NCBI GenBank assembly: GCA_018907035.1
Contig: JACCIC010000096.1
Coordinates: 1,179,501-1,243,500, forward strand
Origin: Sycobia sp. Sy_11
Lineage: Eukaryota; Arthropoda; Insecta; Hymenoptera; Epichrysomallidae
Direction of reading: 5' to 3'
DNA length: 64,000 nt
Part shown: positions 1-14,000 of the stretch, in pieces
Position numbering within the stretch: position 1 is the first letter of the stretch
How the letters are laid out: each line of letters begins with the position of its first letter
The notes under the pieces: generated by a model
Told to the model about the DNA's origin: nothing
Databases searched by the model: none
Seen by the model: the letters and a program-made list of their open reading frames with translations, nothing else
Made by a program: the position numbers and the translations under genes

Positions 1-324
1 TTGACTGACCCCGTTTTTTAACTACGATTATATTCATCTATATATGCAATTTTATTAATGAAAAACGTATACACTTCTAAATTGTCATTTTACTGCAAAG
101 ATAATACATTATCTCATTGCATTAAAACATTAACTATATTCAACAGACTCGCAATTTTCTCTTATTAAACTTAAATATGCGTAGATGGACGAATTCTAAA
201 AAATAAATGGACTAAATTCTAAAAAATAAATGGAATAAATCGAATAAATGAACGAATTCTTTCAATAATGCAATGATTATTGCTTTTACGAAATAGCCTT
301 TATCAGCTTCCAATAATAAAATCC

Positions 325-325
<1 letters not shown>

Positions 326-407
<82 letters not shown>

Positions 408-440
408 TGCTGCGCGCGTGTGCGTGCGTGTGTATGTATA
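326..440. repeat. Compound (TA)n-(GT/GC)n microsatellite
   Basis: A pure TA run (326-362) passes directly into alternating GT and GC dinucleotides to about 440. The whole stretch alternates purine and pyrimidine. Confidence 0.97.
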
Positions 441-546
441 TTGCACAGCATAGTCAGTAAGCAAATCTATTTGAGCAAAAAGCCTGCGCCCTAGTGCGAG
501 ATTTCAACATTTCCCATGTACACGTATTGCTCTATTTTATACGAGC

Positions 547-547
<1 letters not shown>

Positions 548-610
<63 letters not shown>
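548..610. repeat. (TA)n microsatellite
   Basis: About 31 TA units with one G interruption near 598. Confidence 0.97.
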
Positions 611-1869
611 CACGTTTTATCGCAACGGCACGAGTTTTATTGCAAAGCCGTAAGCCGCGCTTGCGCGCGCCACCTTCTCGCATCCAATAGCGCATCATTA
701 GTCCTACGTTTCTCGCTTTATCGCGTACTTCGTAAAACGGGCGACGAAGGCCGGAACGAATGGATTGAATTTCCATGCGCGGGCATCTGCATATGATACC
801 TTAAGGCGTCAACTGTAGTTCCGAAGCAGCCTATATTACGGCTTCGCTGCCGATTGATATCCGCATATAAAATGCATGGTTGTTGCACCGAATGTTTTTT
901 CATGCGTGCATTAGTTGTGCGCCGTCAGCGAATCTTTCGGCATCCACGGATATAAATTGGAGAAGCGATAGGGCAGTCTGTTATTCGCTGATTAATTGAT
1001 TATTTCATCGAAGATTACAGATTCAAACTCTTTACAAGTTATTTTCAATCATTGGAAACCAAAATATTATAAAAAGTTTTTCTACGTGAGAAGAACTAAC
1101 TTTTAGCACTTTTTTTTCTTATATATTATTTAACGTCACTCTATTTATGCTTCCAAATATTGGTGCTAATCAGCGACGGAGGCCTACGATGTGTTTGTAA
1201 ACAAAGCACATGTAAATTATTACAGCGGTGCTTGTGTCAATCGGCCGAGACCGTTTTTAGCACTTTTGATACCCCATGTTCTTTATAAAATTATAAGAAA
1301 CTAAATTACATAAAGATTTTATGAAACTAGCCAAGGTAGATATGTGCAATATGCAATTTCACTTTCATGACTGAGGGTTCAACATATTTATATAGTAAAA
1401 TTATAAATATTTTATTCTTAACATTAATAATTAAGTAGTAATTTAATTATTAAATAATGATGTCAAATATAACTAAATAAGTAATAATTAAAATCTAGGA
1501 ATAACATTATAAAAGATTCTGTGAAAAATGCAGGGACTAAATTTTAAAATAATACATTCTCAATCTTTGTCTGTAACACGCTCACGTCTAAAACGACAAT
1601 GTACATCGCTAAATGCATCGCAGCTTTCTTGGGGTGGGGGAGGAGGACGAATTACGTTCTCGCGACGATTTATTTCCTTCCAGGACACTAACTATTTATC
1701 GAGCAGACTTACCAACCCCCGGAATACCGAATAAATGTAAAAGTGAATAATAAATAAACATGTCAGGGTCGAATTGCAATTCTCTGTGTTACACCGCGTG
1801 CTGCAAAATTTAAATGTAAATGTTTTCAAATTTTAGGACATTCCAATGCGGGATTTCTTTTGGGTGTAT

Positions 1870-1872
<3 letters not shown>

Positions 1873-1913
<41 letters not shown>

Positions 1914-1919
1914 ACGCGC

Positions 1920-1950
<31 letters not shown>

Positions 1951-1957
1951 TGTGTGT
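1873..1957. repeat. (TG)n microsatellite with CG interruptions
   Basis: Long TG run broken by short CACGCGCG and CGCGCG blocks. Confidence 0.97.
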
Positions 1958-2516
1958 AACCCTTACATGAAATGAAAATTCATGTTCCTGTATATTTTGC
2001 TTTTTCAGTAAATAAACTTACTATATATATTATATAAATATTGACATTCTTATTTATTTTAAATTTATTTTCAATTATTAATGATTCCCATATAATATGA
2101 ATAAGTATTTCTATATTTCTTTCAAAGAGAAAGAGAAAGGAATAAAATAGAAAGCGTTGTTATAAAATGTTCACGTATGGCTTTAGAGCTGTGAGAAACG
2201 CTTTACAAATAAAATTGCGTACTTTGCAACTGCGTAATAAAACGTATCGATAAATGGCGAATATGCAAAAATATAGGATACTTCGATATGATCGTTGGAT
2301 CACATATAAAATAGAAATTATCGTAGTTATAAGAAGTGAAAAGGAAAGTTCCTAATATTTTATTTTAATTTCAGAAATTATGGACATATAAACCAGAAAA
2401 AAATTTAATTTACTGATTGTATACCTTGTAGTTTTTATATAGATAGAATCTTTATATTTAAATATAAATATTCTATATTAAACTCTGTCCTACTTAGAAA
2501 CTTATTTCTACATTAT

Positions 2517-2521
<5 letters not shown>

Positions 2522-2573
<52 letters not shown>
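2522..2573. repeat. (TA)n microsatellite
   Basis: About 26 uninterrupted TA units. Confidence 0.97.
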
Positions 2574-2578
<5 letters not shown>

Positions 2579-2959
2579 ATTTAAATTAATTAATAAAATT
2601 TATTTATCAGTATCATTATCATTTTCAGTAATTAAAACGTCAAATATATTACAATACAATGATTTCATTGTACAAACATGAAATATGGATTTCGAAACCT
2701 GAAAAGTTGAATGTAGCACTTCCTCGTGCTCATTATCGATGATGAAATTAACGACTAATTCTCGCCCACGAACTAAGCATTTAATAAATTCAATTAAAAA
2801 CCTCGCATAAGACCGTGATCTAACGTCACATACATAAAAACTAATGAAAATTCGATCTTCCCAAAATCCAAATTGTTACACTAAACTTATTTCTCTGTAA
2901 TCCTTACATACAGTCAAAGCAATATATAACGAACTTCATCCCGAGACTTCTTCCAAGTA

Positions 2960-2961
<2 letters not shown>

Positions 2962-3041
<80 letters not shown>
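2962..3041. repeat. Compound (TA)n-(GA)n microsatellite
   Basis: TA run to about 3008, then a GA run to 3041. Confidence 0.97.
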
Positions 3042-3043
<2 letters not shown>

Positions 3044-3170
3044 GCGTTGCATTTCTCCGACTCTCTCCACCTTAATGAAAAAGTACCTAGACGCCGCCAG
3101 CATCGTTATTGGAATTCCGATTAAATTTTCAACGGAGGCTAGCGAAACGCACCGAGATAACGATATATAT

Positions 3171-3211
3171 GCGTGTGTGTGTGCGTGCGCGCGTGTGTGT
3201 GTGTGTATGTG
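3171..3211. repeat. Imperfect (GT)n microsatellite
   Basis: GT units with GC interruptions. Confidence 0.9.
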
Positions 3212-5205
3212 CACATATATACATATATAAAGCGGACGTAGCTTGGGAGACGGCACCCCCATGCGCAGACACGAACGCGCGCAATTTCGCGATTCTTCAG
3301 AGAACGAATCATTTTTCAAAGGGAGAGAATTATATACAGCAGCCTATTCCACTTTATTCCAAAGAGCAAAAGAGCGTACAGCCGGAGCTTTTATCCGAGG
3401 AGTCGCGGCAGCGATCCCTGTGCGCGGGAGCCGCGCGCGGTTATTTATTCCGTTGAAAATGTTGCGGGTCTTGGCACACGCGCGATCGCCCCTGTGTGCA
3501 CTGTATTCGAAGTTTAGGATCAATTGGCGTCGGTACGGCATAAAGAGAATATAAATCGCGAGAGTGCCGCTCTGCTTTGTAAATTTTAATTTTTGTGTTT
3601 TATTTTATTTTTTTTGCTACATGAATAAATAAACACTTGGATAGATGATTTCGATATACCTATATCTCACTAATATTGGCAAATATGGGCTGTTTTATTG
3701 AACAATAAATTAATTATATCCCAAATTATTGCTCTTAATGCATTGAGATTAACGACGCGCTGTTTTATGCATAACTTATACCCGAAAATTGCATTAAATC
3801 GATATGTGCGCGTACAGCAAACCGATACTTGTTATTTTCAGAAATATCATATACCAGATAATCCACGTTTGTTGAAAAAACCATAAATTGCATCACTGAA
3901 TTCGAGCAATCGATGCGAATGTAAGATTACAAAATAACGATTGTTGAAAGCCTAGTTTATCGGAAAGACACTAGTGAAGTCTATCATGTATCTTTATTTT
4001 TTGCCAATGATTAAATTATTAATAATTTTTTAATATAAAAAATTGAAATGGTAAATAATCTTATAAAAAAATAACAATCATAGAAAATTCCATCGATATC
4101 GCTTTAAATACTATCCAATATTTATCGAAAGAAGGTTATCGAGAACTATTATCGAGAATAAGGGTAGATAGATAATTTAATTTAATTTTTGATTTACATT
4201 AATTCACAGTCCGTTTCATAATTAGTTCAAATGTATAAACTAAAGGTCAGCCAGTACAATGTACCCCCCAATATACTAATATAAAGTCCCCGTTATTGTA
4301 CATGACAAATCATTCCGATTTAACAATGGGGATAAACCACGAAATAAGTATTTTAAAAAAATTGTTTTGAAGCCATTATTCGAATTTAATCGTTATCTTA
4401 ACCGTCAGACGCACGCGAACTCATCGCAATTTAACGCCCTATTCAAAATTACCGTTCGATAACCCATATACATATATAATGTATATAAATTCGATCGCGA
4501 GGAATAAGTGGAGCGCGCCATCGTCGTCCACTTCCTTTGCGCGGCACTTGCAGATGAAAAATTGAATTTTACGGGCGCGACACTAAAAAGCTATATAAAG
4601 AGCCATATATCCATCTCTATATCGACAAGTGCGCGGATTTCCCCGTTTCTCGTATAAATCCGGATCGCGGGGGTCAAAGGTATCGTATAAATTGGAGCCG
4701 TTCTGTGAAAAGGGGCAGAGGCGAAAAAAAGTTTAGTATAAGTTTAGTCGAAGGATTACTATAGATGTTGATTTAAGCTTCAATTGTCGTTCCGTCCTGC
4801 TATGACTTCAATAATATGGAGCAATAGAACAAAGGGCGTAGGAATTAAATTTTACTCGGGCTTCGTGGGTCAGAAATAGCTTTTCTTGTTTCGAGACACT
4901 TTAAGCCCCGAGTTTAGTTGCAAAATGCGTCCAGTATTTTTTAGGATTTGAGCAAAGCTGCGCGATTAATTGCTCTGTGAGCGTATGGCTAAAGGCTGAA
5001 TGGTCAATTGAAAGGCAAATAAAGACGAGATCTTTAATTAGTTTTGTAAGAAATTTTCGCCTTATATGTATTAAGTAGACTCCAATAGATCCGAGCTATT
5101 AATTTGCCTTTTACTAGTAGCATTAATTATATTTCATTAATGGTAAAATGGAAAATGCTAGTTGCATTCACATAAACAATCTTTCTTTTATGTAATATAA
5201 TTTAT

Positions 5206-5212
<7 letters not shown>

Positions 5213-5252
<40 letters not shown>
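5213..5252. repeat. (TA)n microsatellite
   Basis: About 20 TA units. Confidence 0.95.
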
Positions 5253-5259
<7 letters not shown>

Positions 5260-8200
5260 TTATCAAACATATAGTTTATATGCAATAATAGATATCAATT
5301 TTTTACATTTTTTAACATATTAATAATTAATTAAGCTTCTACCTATACCTCGGATTCGTCTTACCTACACTTTTCAACTTTTACGAAAGGAGCTTTCAAA
5401 GTCCAAAAGTCCAAGACTAAAATTTATATTTCTCAACATCCTACGGGATTTATAAATTTTATTGGTGCCGTATAAAAGTCAATATTAATTATCGTTTCTT
5501 GACATGACCAATAGATAATTAATACAGTCAAAGAATAAATGTAAGTATATTAGTTACATCATGTAATTATAATAATAAAAATTTTCCATTTTTAAATATA
5601 ATATGTATGCCAAATTTGCGATTTCATATTACTTTACTGAAATTTCCATTTTAAAGTTTTCGAGTAGATATTTACTATCTACAAATACGTATAAAATTGT
5701 TTAAAATAAACGAATAGAAAAGAGTAATTTAAAGAGGCAAGTTTCGGAAAATGAAACCCTTATATTTCAATTATGGTTATTGGTTCATGTAAACAACGAC
5801 AAAAGTTAGAAATTGAGGGAAATATGTTGCGAAGCCAAGATGAGTCAAGGAAATAAGCTGGCTTCACTTGCGCGACAGCTATAAGGTTATATAGTTGAAG
5901 AACAAGTATAAAGTTCTTTTGTTATATATTTATTTGAAAAATACAGTTTTTTCCATGATTATTTTCCGTATCCATATATAATGATTATTTAGTTAATTTA
6001 ATTATTATTCTTGAATATGTGAAATAAACTGAATAATTAATCTCATAATTAGATTATTCATATGCATTTTTGATCAAAGTAAATTTAAAAACTGCAGAGG
6101 TCGACATATTTAGCGAACTTGATATATAGAACTAAAAAATTTGAATAATATTTGAATAATGTTTATTATTTAATAAACTGAATTCAACTTTACTTCAAAA
6201 TAAATAAAGACAATTTCATATCCTCGCGAAATTGGTAAATTACAGTTTTGTTACTTAATTTTTAATTTTAAAATTTAAGTTGTTAAACTTTAAAAATTTG
6301 ACAAATATTGATCATATTCGAAATCTTATATTTTATTATCTAACACAAACATTTTAACTTATTTTGAATAAAGAATATAAACAATTAAAAATAACATGTC
6401 ACATTGTATAGTCTAAAGAATAGTTAATGTCTTCTCTCTTGGTAAAAATTATAAAAAATTTATTCTTCGCAACCACTTTTCCTCGTTTCGATCCAATCTG
6501 TATTCCTAGACTGTAACTTCTTTCTCATGCAGATGTAAATTTTCGTTCCTGTGGTCGAGTTAAATAGATTGTCTGACATTTTTATATCCTTTTCGGAACG
6601 AAAATCAAATCGCAGTATCTTATATTCTGTTTTTATATTAAAGTTTTCATCAATAAAACCAATAAATTTAAAAATAAAATTGGATCTAAATAAACTAAAT
6701 ATATAAAATAACAATTAAATATAAAATGTATATTATTATTATTTTTTTTTTAAGGAATTTCTTTTATGTATAGGTAATAAAACTTATAGTAATAATAAAA
6801 AACTATTTCTAAACAATATGAATTTGTACAAAAATATACGAAGACAAAGAAAATAATATACATTAAATATATAAGTTAGATAATAATAGAGAATAAAATT
6901 AAGTATGGGATGTGGCTTCATTGTATATATAATATTATAAGTAAATTATGATTTGAGGAAATTTTCTTTTAAAGAAATCTATCGATCATATCGTTCTCTT
7001 TAATTCTTTATAGATACACATAGTGCCAGTATGTAGTAAAGAGAAAAATCCTCACTTTGTAAATTGAGAATTTTGCGATTTGTTATTCGATCGAAAGTAT
7101 CGATGAATACATTATTGTTTTACGTTCAAATCCCAACTGAGCACGAAAAGTTGCCTCAATGAGAATAATGTCGAGTCGCTCTTTACTGTAGCTGGATAAA
7201 CTTACGTTAAAATAATAGCAAGCGATGTGCAGTTCAAGGTTGTAATAAAAATCTCACAAATATTATGCGAATGAAGTGTGGTAATATGTTGTTTTATATT
7301 CTAAATTGATATTTTTACTACTGTGTAATAATAAAATTGATGGAATCAATTTTGATATTGTCAAATCAATAATCATAATGTAATTTTACAATAAAAATAT
7401 ATACATTAGTTTTGATTTGTAGAAATACAACGTATTTGGTAATAAAAATTAAGAATTAAACTTTCTTAGAATTTCCCAATATAATTTCTTTAAGTCAATT
7501 TAATGTAATATATAAAATTATATATAATACTTTTGGTCAGAAGATTTTCATGGAACAATTTAAAAATAAATAGAATTGGAATAGTACTTACCTCATACAA
7601 GTTATTCATAACGATATTTTTAATTGTTAATTTTTTAATTTATTTTTTATTAATATATTTATATTACACAAAGCAGGCAATTAAAAAATTTAAATTTATA
7701 CGTTTAAAATCAGCAAGATCAAGTCAATGATATACTCAATGATTATTCTTGAACTTTCATCTTTTTGTAGCGCTTTATAGAAGTATTACTTGAGATAGAA
7801 TTTTATTAATTATATTGAACGCCTCTAAGTAATTTTAGGGTTTAATAGAAAAAATATACCTCATTTTTTATTAAATATAAGTTTCATTACACGTATCACA
7901 TTATTGATTTATAACTTTTTAAAATTGGATTTTATTTTATGATATAAGTATTTTTATCGACTCATTGTACCACATATTCATGTAGAGAAAATATTTTTCC
8001 TAATATGTCTCTTGTTTACAAATCAGCAAATGGAAATACGTCTTTAAATAATCTATTTGGTTTTACATAACATCTTCAAAAAGCAGTTTATAATGTGTTT
8101 CTATTTTATATATAGTAGAATTTATTTCGGTCAACAAGGTAATCAAAATTTTTACAACTTTTTATTTGATATTTTCTGTAAATTTCACTTGGATATGAAT

Positions 8201-9268
8201 ATTTGGTAGTAGAACTTATTAAAAGAAATTGTAGAAACGATAGTCACTTCAAGTTATTTGTTTTTTGGATTGCTTATTTCCAAGTATAGTAATATATACA
8301 TAATATCATAGAACTCTACCAATTTTAGCAAGGCTTAGTGGATTGGTAAAGCCGCCGTATAACGAAAGAGGGATATAGAGAGAGGTAGAAAGATAGAGAA
8401 GTAGAAAGTGAAAGCGAAAAAACGGCAAGAGCTCACCTCTAATCCATTCCTTCGATCAAGGCCTGGCTATGTGTTCTCTCTACGTCTATCTCTCCCTCCC
8501 TCATCTTAACACGTAAATACCAAATGTAATTTGGATAAGAGCCGCGTATAGCCTCGGCCTGCTCTCGTTGTTAGCCGATGCACGAACTTAACGTCTGTCG
8601 TTCGTCGAAGATTAAACGACAGCCGGCGGAAGACTCAGTCGTAACGGACCGCCCATAATGCCTCGGCGTTTTGCATAAATACAGCCACGCCGAAAGATCC
8701 GTCGGATGCGGACGCGAATCTGCGCTCCGTGGACTTTATGGCCCCGAAAGTCTTGGATCGCGGCGGATAGTATGATTGAGGTGAAATTTGAATATTGCAA
8801 GGCGGGCAATGCGCGGACAAATGCGCGCGAGAACGCCCGACTGACACTTGTCGGAGTCGAATTTGCATGAATTTACGGGAGGGGGGTTGTTTTACGACGA
8901 ATTTGTACTGCACAGACGTGGAAAAACGATTTTGGTAATTCGCGTTGGTTATCAAAGGATCTGGTAAAATTAATACTAATCATATCATTTTTAAAAAACA
9001 ATTTGTTTTAACAGATTATTAAAATCATCGGATTTGGATCCAAGAAAAATTACAATCTTATTTCTATGATTGATATTATACAGGTAATTGATAAATCCTG
9101 GCAATGATTGATTTAGGATAACAATATTTCAAAAGAAAAATTATACTGTAAGATTCTATTATGAACAACATATTTTATGTATTGGAAAATGTGCAGAAAA
9201 GATTTTTACAACAAAAAATTTTTAAAAATATATATTTTTTTTTTTTATTATTAGCGACTAATATTTCA

Positions 9269-9272
<4 letters not shown>

Positions 9273-9306
<34 letters not shown>
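9273..9306. repeat. (TA)n microsatellite
   Basis: About 17 TA units inside the 3' untranslated part of the minus-strand non-LTR element. Confidence 0.93.
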
Positions 9307-9309
<3 letters not shown>

Positions 9310-9399
9310 TACTTATTTATTCTAATTTACATAAATATTAAAATTAATACAAGTGATTTATATTAAATTTCTTATCTTAATAGATTCAATATATTTAAT

Positions 9400-10290
9400 A
9401 ACATTATCACAATTATCTTGTGTTTAGTATTTCTCTTATATTTTTGCTATCTAATCGAAACTTTTTTCTTTCCTTGGAATATTCTGAGTAATCTAATAAA
9501 ATATGTTTTTTACTGCTTGGTACTTTACACTTCTTACAGTCTGGTCTGGATTCCTTTTTTAATAAATGAATGTGCGCTAGATTAGTATGCCCTATTCAAA
9601 GTCTGGTTAATAAAATTTGGTCTTTTCTGCTAGATCGAATAGCTGGATTATATTCAAAGATATTTTTTCTTATGTTATGTAAATAAGTTTGATTGCTTTT
9701 CCTCCATTGTTCATCCCACGTTTCTTCGCACCTTTTTTTGATCTTTTTTTGGAAGTCGTAGTACGTAACTATATAGTTATTTTTGGCGAAATTGAGATTG
9801 CATGCTAATTGAGCAAGTTTTTTTACTTTTGTTACGTTATTGTTGTTGGGCAAATAATTACAAATTAATACATTTTTCTTATTTTTATAAATTAAGTCTA
9901 ATAAAGTATTCGAATTGCTGTCTTGGAACATACTGTTTCCGTTTGTTTCCGGGGAGAATTCAGAAAATATCACGGTTTTTTTGTTGATATCTTACACATA
10001 ATGATTTGCAGTGGAGATTGCAGTTGATTGTTTAGATATGTCGCTTATCCAGTTAGGTATTTTTGATAGCATAATCTCTTCATTGGGTAATAAAATTGCG
10101 CTGCCTGAAAAAGTGCTTTCTCTATTGGTTGCTATATATATATATATGCTCAAAATCTATGTAGCTTTTAATTACATCTGTTATTGTAGTTTGTGAAGTG
10201 TTTTGTGTGTTTATAAATATTTTATTAAATGTGTTCTCCCATGGTATTTTCGGCAGTTTTATTTTTATTTCGTTCATGTATTAATGAACA
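9400..10290 (-). pseudogene. Eroded RNase H and C-terminal region of the non-LTR element
   Basis: This continues the RT fragment on the same strand. A 125-codon frame (9596-9973) has the layout of a LINE RNase H C-terminal half: a serine-rich segment, then an NYLPNNNNVTKVKKLAQLA stretch in the place of the usual W-x-P-G-H...GNE-x-AD-x-LAK block, then a tryptophan-rich segment. The canonical catalytic residues are gone. After an in-frame TGA just upstream of IGHTNLAH (about 9590), the frame continues with a CKKC cysteine pair and a following histidine, like the terminal zinc-binding segment of these elements. Frameshifts and stops separate the pieces. Confidence 0.72.
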
Positions 10291-10302
10291 TTTTTCCTAA
10301 TT

Positions 10303-11001
10303 TTAGTTGAGTGTATATAGGGTTGTTGGGACATGCATAATTTTTAGAGCGTAATTCATTGCCATTTGTTTTCTTCTTATCTCTAGTGGCATAATGTTTG
10401 ATTCAGACATCAAGCTACTTATTGGACTTGTTCTGTATGCGTGTGTCGCAATTCTTAGGCTTGTATTCATAATAGAGTCAAGTTGTTTTAGGATAGTTCT
10501 GCTGGCTGAACCATACGCAGTGCCACCGTAGTCGAGCTTTGACTGAATTATTGCCTTATAAGTATTGATAATAATATTTTGGTCTGCTCCCCATCCTTTC
10601 GCAGAGAGCGTTTTTAAAATATTTAGTCGTTGATTACACTGATCTTTAAGATTTTCAATATGTACATTCCATCTTATCTTATTATCGAAGATTAAACCTA
10701 GAATTTTAATTTGCTTCGATATATTTATTCGTTGATTGTTCATCGATAAATTAATTTCTTCTTGAGATTTTTTCTTGTTAAAAACGATTATTTGTGTTTT
10801 ACTACTAGAAAATTTAAATCCTGTGAAACTTGAATATTTTTCGAGATTATTTAGTGTTTTCTGCATTATATCTTGACTATTTTTTAGGTGCCTTCCTTCT
10901 ATAAAAAGCGTAATATCGTCCGCAAACAGTATATGCCTGACAGGTGCTTTAATATATTCTTTTGTATCGTTGATACATAGCAAAAATAATGTTACACTCA
11001 C
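10303..11001 (-). pseudogene. Reverse transcriptase fragment of the non-LTR element
   Basis: A 232-codon open frame carries the RT catalytic FADD motif (plus-strand 10915-10926). Downstream are the usual thumb features of Jockey/I/R1-type enzymes: an ILGLIFD segment, an ILKTLSAKGWGAD segment, and a KLDYGGTAYG segment preceding the connection to RNase H. The reading frame stays open upstream of the first Met through a GIPQGS motif to about 11075. Both catalytic aspartates of FADD are kept, but the palm and fingers upstream of the PQG motif are missing, so the fragment cannot be a functional enzyme. Confidence 0.88.
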
Positions 11002-14000
11002 GACTGATCCTTGAGGTATGCCATTTTGGATTTTTTCTGTATTTGAAAATATTATTGTATACGTATCATTTTATTATTAATTTAACACAATCCTTACATT
11101 TTTATTAAATTATTAAAAAAAATTTCTTATTGACTGATAATAAACTCAATGGTCGCAACTGAACGTAAATTATCTGGATATTCGAAAGTTCCGCTGAATT
11201 TCTAAAAAGAGAATAGAAGATTAATAATAAATAATCTAAGTATAAAAACCGCTATTCTTACGCCCAATATTCGCTATCTCAACACAGGGCTCCATCATTT
11301 TTTACAATAAAAATGAAGTATTTCTCATTACTGATAGTTGAAGGCTACTGCAGCTAAAAGACATTTATTTTCTCGACAATTACAGGCTCCTTCGCTGACG
11401 ATTTTGTTCTCCATACCGCGAGAGCCTGTAATCGTAAAAATATTGCTGCACGGTTTGTATAATAAAAATTTGATAAAGATACATCATACAGCGAAGAGAT
11501 GTCATCGATTTTTTTTATTTTTTTATACCCATAGGTAAATACGTGACACAGTTTCAACTAAACTCTCCCTGAACTTTCAATAGAGCAATGAAAGCAAGGG
11601 AACAATAGAGATATTATCATGCGAATACTATATCGATCTTATATCTTGTAGCAAGTGCTCGTATACAAACCTCGATAAAAGCTATCTATCTTTAAGTACA
11701 TTTTGTTTTTATAGCTGGATCAAACATACAACTATTTAAGTTTTATTTTATTTTGAATCGATATAAAAACAAAGTTAAAACTAACAATTTATATACATGA
11801 AATCCGAATCGAACTACTGTAATTTGATTTTATTTAACATAAAACAAACTAACGTCCAATATAACTTGTCCATAAACACTGTAATAATTTCATTTAATTA
11901 TACGTAACCATAGTTATCCCAAACTTAAAATGATCGTGTAAAAATAGTTCCAAGAAAATCAATATTATTTTTGTATAATTTATCACTTCAATCAATAAAA
12001 TTTAGACTAACTTTAAGGAAATTTATTATAGTATAAATAACTAAAAATATCTCTTTTCGTTGTTAATTAATAGCAATACATTTTAAATTGATCTAACTAA
12101 TTTTAAAAACGTCTAATCTCTTTAAGATTGAAGTTTCACTTACGATCAGTGCTGTCATTAAATACCTCTACTAGGCTTGGTCCCGGGACCTGAACGTCAT
12201 ACGCATCCCATTTACTCAAGAATGTTTTTTATGAAAAAAACGAAATCTTTCTTTTTCAAAAAGAATAAACAAAGATAGACATTAAAATCCTTTATTATAT
12301 CTTTTTTTATTAAAAATTATGTATTAGACTTTACAACATTTTTCTCCAAATTGTTAACAAAATAAATAATCAATTGTTTAGAATTAATATATACGGATTT
12401 ATAAGTAATTTTAACTTGATACACAAAAAAAAATTATAATCATGACTCACAGTACTTCAGTGATAATTTTCTTATTAATTTTAGCCTCAAAAATGTAATT
12501 TAATGTAACTTAGTTTTAACGTCCGTTCACCAGTGCAATTAATAACAATTAAAGATAAAAATATTTTTAGACTAATTTTATGAATTGACAAGCTTTCTCG
12601 TTCTCGAAAACACCTAATTTATTAATATTTTTTTCTGTCTTGTTTTTTGTTTCTTATCCTTTCCAGTTGTTGAAAAAAAAATTTTAAAAAGTAGCTAGAT
12701 CCCTTTAAAAAGGCCTAATATTTGATGCCTAATACCTGGGTTTGGATGTGAATGCTTTAGACATATGAAATAAAGGCTAAAAATATCGGGATGGCATGTA
12801 GATGAAATCAATTTTACCAAAAGAAACTTTGCCGATAAAAAGTTTGTCGAATAAAATTTTGGCCAAAGACATTTTTTACTTATTTCTTTTAATCTTCACG
12901 ATTTTCCGATCTAGTTTGAATTTTAAACTGCATATACCGATTTTTATGATAAGTTCGACATATAACATACGTAAGCATAATTTTATACGATTTTCAATTA
13001 CATGTTCCCAGTTTAAAGTATATGTCATGATTTTTTTAAACAAATGCTGTGTATGCAGTGAATTCCAAGGCATGTATTTTGGTTCGAGGAGTTCTTTCAT
13101 TGCTGCTATCACATATTGTTTCTTGGGCTCACAACTTTTCTCTGGTCTTTGCAATAAGAAAAGCTCTTATCCATCTCGCTCTGGTCAACGCTAATTCAAT
13201 GCCGCACTTTTCCTTTTGACGGGCTTTTTGATAATTAACGTCTCGTTACTACGAAGGTCTAAGCCGTACTAACTAATTAAGAGAACACAACTCTTGTATA
13301 ATTTTTTCTTTCTTTACCTTACAATATGTATAAATTTATACGCTATAAAAGTTCAACCGAGACAGTCTCAGTTTTTTTGTACCAACAGCGTGCTTATGCA
13401 TGTTCAAGGGGAACGAGAAGAAGATCTAATATTGGCTTTGTCTGCATTTTATGACGGTCAGTTTTGTGCCGAGAAAACACGGAATTTTTAAGAGAATTTT
13501 ACACGGGATAACTGGACACTATCTCTGAATCTATTTCTCTAACTTTGTCTTGAAACGATTGACCCACATTTAATTGATTCAATAGTATTTTCTTGTTCAT
13601 TGTTAAGTGACTGTTTTTTCGTGAATTTCCTTATGTGTATGACCAGCAGCTGCTTGGATTAAATTTAAATATAATCTGTCGTCGGAAATCCGTGCTATTA
13701 AATTTAATAACTACAGTGAAGCAACTAACACACAAGAAATTGAAATTATATTTATCATACACATGTATAATATATGAGTATGTAAATATAGTATTTCTGT
13801 CGATTATTATATAATTCTTATAAAATTATGCTTATTATATTTTATTTTATATAAATCTTAGTTCACTAAATTTTGTTAATCTATAAGTATATAAATTTCT
13901 CTGCCATCCAACGGAACAGATATACTAAGTGGTTTGATAGTATTGCGGCTAATTCATAAGAAAGACGAGAATTCGTATTTCATTAATCTTCTGTACCTAC

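Larger units (their letters stand above)
1..9234. other. Gene-poor AT-rich stretch
   Basis: I recognise no coding gene here. The interval holds several microsatellites (listed separately) and AT-rich sequence. Less AT-rich islands occur at about 640-980, 3050-3560, 4380-4720 and 8330-8950. These islands contain short open frames on both strands, none with recognisable domains. They could be conserved non-coding or regulatory DNA, or 5' exons, but nothing in the sequence decides this. Confidence 0.6.
9235..11080 (-). mobile_element. 5'-truncated non-LTR retrotransposon (Jockey/I-like), decayed
   Basis: The minus strand keeps the 3' half of a non-LTR element. It starts near 11080 inside the reverse transcriptase domain and ends in a run of 12 T on the plus strand (9235-9246), which is the oligo(A) tail of the element. 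In order it shows a GIPQGS motif (about 11000-11015), the RT core, an eroded RNase H and a C-terminal cysteine segment. The endonuclease, any ORF1 and the N-terminal half of the RT are absent, as expected from 5' truncation during target-primed reverse transcription. A (TA)n run sits in its 3' untranslated part. The clade is a guess from motif spacing. Confidence 0.85.

Noticed and set aside
7120..7140. GTTCAAATCCC resembling a tRNA T-arm
   Set aside because: No matching acceptor stem or D arm in the preceding 70 bases.
12802..13194. 130-codon plus frame overlapping a 92-codon minus frame
   Set aside because: No recognised domain, no convincing splice or start context, and both strands are open, so coding cannot be supported.
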